NCBI GenBank assembly: GCA_012519465.1
Contig: JAAYQD010000122.1
Coordinates: 1-7,962 of the forward strand
Length of the DNA stretch: 7,962 nucleotides
Reading direction: 5' to 3'
Source: Candidatus Cloacimonadota bacterium
GTDB taxonomy: Bacteria; Cloacimonadota; Cloacimonadia; Cloacimonadales; Cloacimonadaceae
The notes beneath the pieces were generated by a model. That model ran no database searches. It worked only from the letters and a program-made list of their open reading frames with translations, and was not told the origin of the DNA. Positions 5,490 through 7,962 of this stretch are shown piece by piece (within the stretch, counting starts at the first letter, position 1; every line of letters begins with the position of its first letter). The position numbers and the translations under genes are program-made.

Positions 5490-7962
5490 AATATATAAGC
5501 CGATTCGTAGCTCTTGTTTGCATCTTCTTTCTCATGTCTTGTATGGCATTAAACAGAGAATATAAAGATGCGTTAAACAAGGAAAAAATGGGTCAATATT
5601 TGGAGGCGTATGAATCATATTGTGCCCTGCTTGAAATTAGCCATAACAGCAGTGTGCTAATCAATGCCAAAGATCGTTCTAAAGATTTGGCATCTTTACA
5701 GCTGTATAAATTGTACTTACAAACAGAAATGAATAACTTAGCTGAGTGTTATAGAGGGTCAGACTATTTGCATAGAGCATGTAGTATTAATCCTGATAAC
5801 ACTAATTATTTACAAGCGTATTCGGATCACCAGCTTTTTACTGAAGAATTCCGTTTAAAAGTTCAGAATGACCTCAAGTCTATCAATGCTATGGTTGAAA
5901 ACAAACAATTTCAAAAGGCTATTACATTAGCAGCTTCTGTGCTTTCAAGAGACACTCAATTTGAATATACCACTTATAACCTAATGCTTAATATCAAAGA
6001 ATCCGCAGGCAACCACTTTTTGCAATTGGCAAAAAACAAAGTCAATGACAATCAATGGGATGATGCATTTGGTTTCATTAATCAAGCACTGAGTTTTTAT
6101 GAAACTAAAGAAGCAAAAGATTATAAGGGTTTAATCATCAAGAAAGCCACAGATGAAGGTTTTGAAAGAGCAGACCATAAATTCACAAGTCAAAAGTTTC
6201 AAGAAGCCTTGGATGAACTGGAGGATTTAAAACAATTTGGAGATGCTCGGCTTACTCAAAAGAGAGACTCCATGATTTCAGATATTCATGAACACTGTTT
6301 GGCAAAAATGAACACTTTATTAATGCAAAAAAAATGGAGAAGTGCAGAAAACGAGATTAATTTAGCCGAGACTTTTGGAACTAACGAAAAAACCAAAGCA
6401 GCAAAAAAACGCTTAATCGACTCAGAGAAAGCTTGGGGACTATACAAAAGTTCTCAAGGTCTGATTCAAAACAATAAGCTTGAGGAAGCTGTGATTAAAA
6501 TGGAAGAGGCATGTGAATTATGTTCCGAGTTTCAAGAGTTGAGACCTTATCTGGCTGATTGCTATTATAGCGTATTACAAGAGTATGATGCGAATAACGA
6601 TTACTATAAAGTGTTATCTACTGCAGACAAGCTCCTGACGCTCAACACCAATAACATCAATTCTGACTTAATCACTCATATTAGGGTAAAGCATTATAAG
6701 GAGCTGCTTTCGAAGTACTCAAGTATATACAATCTTTTTTTAGATAACAAGCTGTATGGTCATGCAATGCTAATTGGGCAGCTAAAAACTGATCTGGGAG
6801 ATACAAACTTCAATACAGAACTCAATAGGATTACAGAAATAGTGAGGTCAAACTCGATCCAACAGTTTGCTGTGATCCCTTTTCAAAATTATCAGTATAA
6901 TCTGGATTATGACTATGGCAATATAGTATCGAATAGAATTCGGGAAGCCATTGAAGCAAAGCCTGTATTAAGACAATACCTGGGTTTTGTCAATCGTGAG
7001 CAAATTGATATTATCGCCAAAGAATACCGACACAGAATAGATGGGTTAATGAGAGAGCAAGATGGGTTTAATGAAGGGGAAATGATTGGGGCAGATTATT
7101 TAATTGTTGGGTCGATCAATAAATTCAATGTAATTGACGTTAAATATGATGACGAATACAAAGAGAAAGAATATGTAACAAGCACTCAACAGCTCCCCAA
7201 TCCCAAATGGAATGAATGGGCACAACAAAAACACACGCAAGATAAAACAATGTCTGAAACTGATGGATTTTGGAATAAAGTGCTTGTAGGTGTCCTAACT
7301 GCTCCTGGAGATGAACCCTCCAAGTATATTATTCATGAAAATAAGGCTATGTTCTATTATACAATTGAAAAATGGAAACGTGAAGGTGAAATTGAGCTTA
7401 CATGGAGATTAATTGACATGAGAACAAGCAAGGAAATCAATAAAGGAACAAAAGCTTTTACTACCAGACAAAACGACACCAAGCACGCGGGTCTTTCTCT
7501 GGCAGGTATTCATGAAAAGAAACTGAATTTTAAGAACGAGAGAGATGTTCGGGAGGCATTACTCGCAAGAGCAATTGACGAAGTTATGAACTCCATCAGT
7601 AAAGACTTGGAGAACCTCCCATCTCAGATGTTTATCACGGCTGAAGAGTATGAACGCCAAAACCTGAAACATAAAGCACTTGAGCTGACAGCTCAAGCTC
7701 AAATGCTACAGCCAAACAATGTGAAATTTACACTGAAACTCAATGATTTCAAAGAGAGTCTCAAAATAACAAACCCCAAAAGATACCTTGATCACCAAGC
7801 TTACCTTAAGAGCATAACTAATATAGGCAAGAAAACTGATAATCAATTGATAAGTATTAGCGATGAAGAAAAGAAGCTCTACGATACTATCCTACAATAT
7901 GCTCTTGAGCAGGAGTACAATATGGCTAAAGGAATGATCAAACTATTTATGGAGCGCTATCC
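5486..7962 (+). CDS. TPR-repeat lipoprotein with CsgG-like domain, 3' end missing
   Basis: The frame is open from ATG 5486 to the window edge, at least 825 residues. It starts with a type II signal peptide: basic K2/R6, a hydrophobic core and lipobox LMSC, with lipidated Cys19 followed by Met20. Residues about 25-450 are helical and TPR-like, with repeated 'Y/F..A......' pairs (GQYLEAYESY, KQFQKAITLA, QWDDAFGFI, QKFQEALDEL, KWRSAENEI, NKLEEAVIKM). Residues about 459-720 resemble the CsgG family: QFAVIPFQNY (460-469), a 'fv.Re..d.I..E' segment (NREQIDIIAKE, 503-513), GADYLIVGSI (535-544) and RLIDMRTSKEI (641-651) before an amphipathic helix. An insert between these carries LPNPKWNEW (570-578). 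Helical TPR-like sequence returns after about residue 725. CsgG relatives act in export or cell-envelope assembly at the outer membrane, so a periplasm-facing envelope role is inferred. GC is much lower than in gspE-gspF. Confidence 0.8.
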   Translation, partial: MKYISRFVALVCIFFLMSCMALNREYKDALNKEKMGQYLEAYESYCALLEISHNSSVLINAKDRSKDLASLQLYKLYLQTEMNNLAECYRGSDYLHRACSINPDNTNYLQAYSDHQLFTEEFRLKVQNDLKSINAMVENKQFQKAITLAASVLSRDTQFEYTTYNLMLNIKESAGNHFLQLAKNKVNDNQWDDAFGFINQALSFYETKEAKDYKGLIIKKATDEGFERADHKFTSQKFQEALDELEDLKQFGDARLTQKRDSMISDIHEHCLAKMNTLLMQKKWRSAENEINLAETFGTNEKTKAAKKRLIDSEKAWGLYKSSQGLIQNNKLEEAVIKMEEACELCSEFQELRPYLADCYYSVLQEYDANNDYYKVLSTADKLLTLNTNNINSDLITHIRVKHYKELLSKYSSIYNLFLDNKLYGHAMLIGQLKTDLGDTNFNTELNRITEIVRSNSIQQFAVIPFQNYQYNLDYDYGNIVSNRIREAIEAKPVLRQYLGFVNREQIDIIAKEYRHRIDGLMREQDGFNEGEMIGADYLIVGSINKFNVIDVKYDDEYKEKEYVTSTQQLPNPKWNEWAQQKHTQDKTMSETDGFWNKVLVGVLTAPGDEPSKYIIHENKAMFYYTIEKWKREGEIELTWRLIDMRTSKEINKGTKAFTTRQNDTKHAGLSLAGIHEKKLNFKNERDVREALLARAIDEVMNSISKDLENLPSQMFITAEEYERQNLKHKALELTAQAQMLQPNNVKFTLKLNDFKESLKITNPKRYLDHQAYLKSITNIGKKTDNQLISISDEEKKLYDTILQYALEQEYNMAKGMIKLFMERY

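Overview
The window looks like bacterial chromosomal DNA from a Gram-negative-type (diderm) organism. It carries a large Ig-repeat surface or secreted protein, an assembly ATPase and inner-membrane platform protein of the type II secretion / type IV pilus class, and a predicted lipoprotein with TPR-like repeats and a CsgG-like domain. The combination recalls uncultured members of the FCB group such as Candidatus Cloacimonadota. That assignment rests on memory of similar gene sets, was not tested by any search, and is tentative.

Layout, all genes on the + strand. Bases 1-1700 are the 3' part of a gene for a protein of tandem bacterial Ig-like (Big_1/invasin type) domains; its start lies outside the window. 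A hairpin that may be a terminator follows at 1746-1784. Bases 1868-4858 hold a gspE-gspF (pilB/pilC-like) pair, very probably one transcript. GspE is apparently frameshifted at its last codons: the conserved C-terminal tail is present just downstream in another frame (3520-3576). A second hairpin (4881-4925) closes this block.

Bases 4926-5485 are a gene-poor, AT-rich stretch with three 9-bp tandem repeats, two nearly identical dyad elements 102 bp apart, two palindromes, a TATAAT box and a possible 19-codon leader ORF. The stop codon of the leader overlaps the start of the last gene as ATGA. That last gene (5486 to the window end, still open) encodes at least 825 residues: a lipoprotein signal peptide, helical TPR-like repeats, a CsgG-like domain and more helical sequence. 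Base composition drops from roughly 50-60% GC in sampled lines of the first three genes to about 30% in sampled lines of the last one, so the right side may have a different history.

Functionally, GspE would power and GspF would anchor a pseudopilus or pilus machine in the inner membrane. The Ig-repeat protein could be an exported surface protein, and the TPR/CsgG-like lipoprotein a periplasmic or outer-membrane assembly factor. A direct link between the last gene and the secretion genes is not shown by the sequence.
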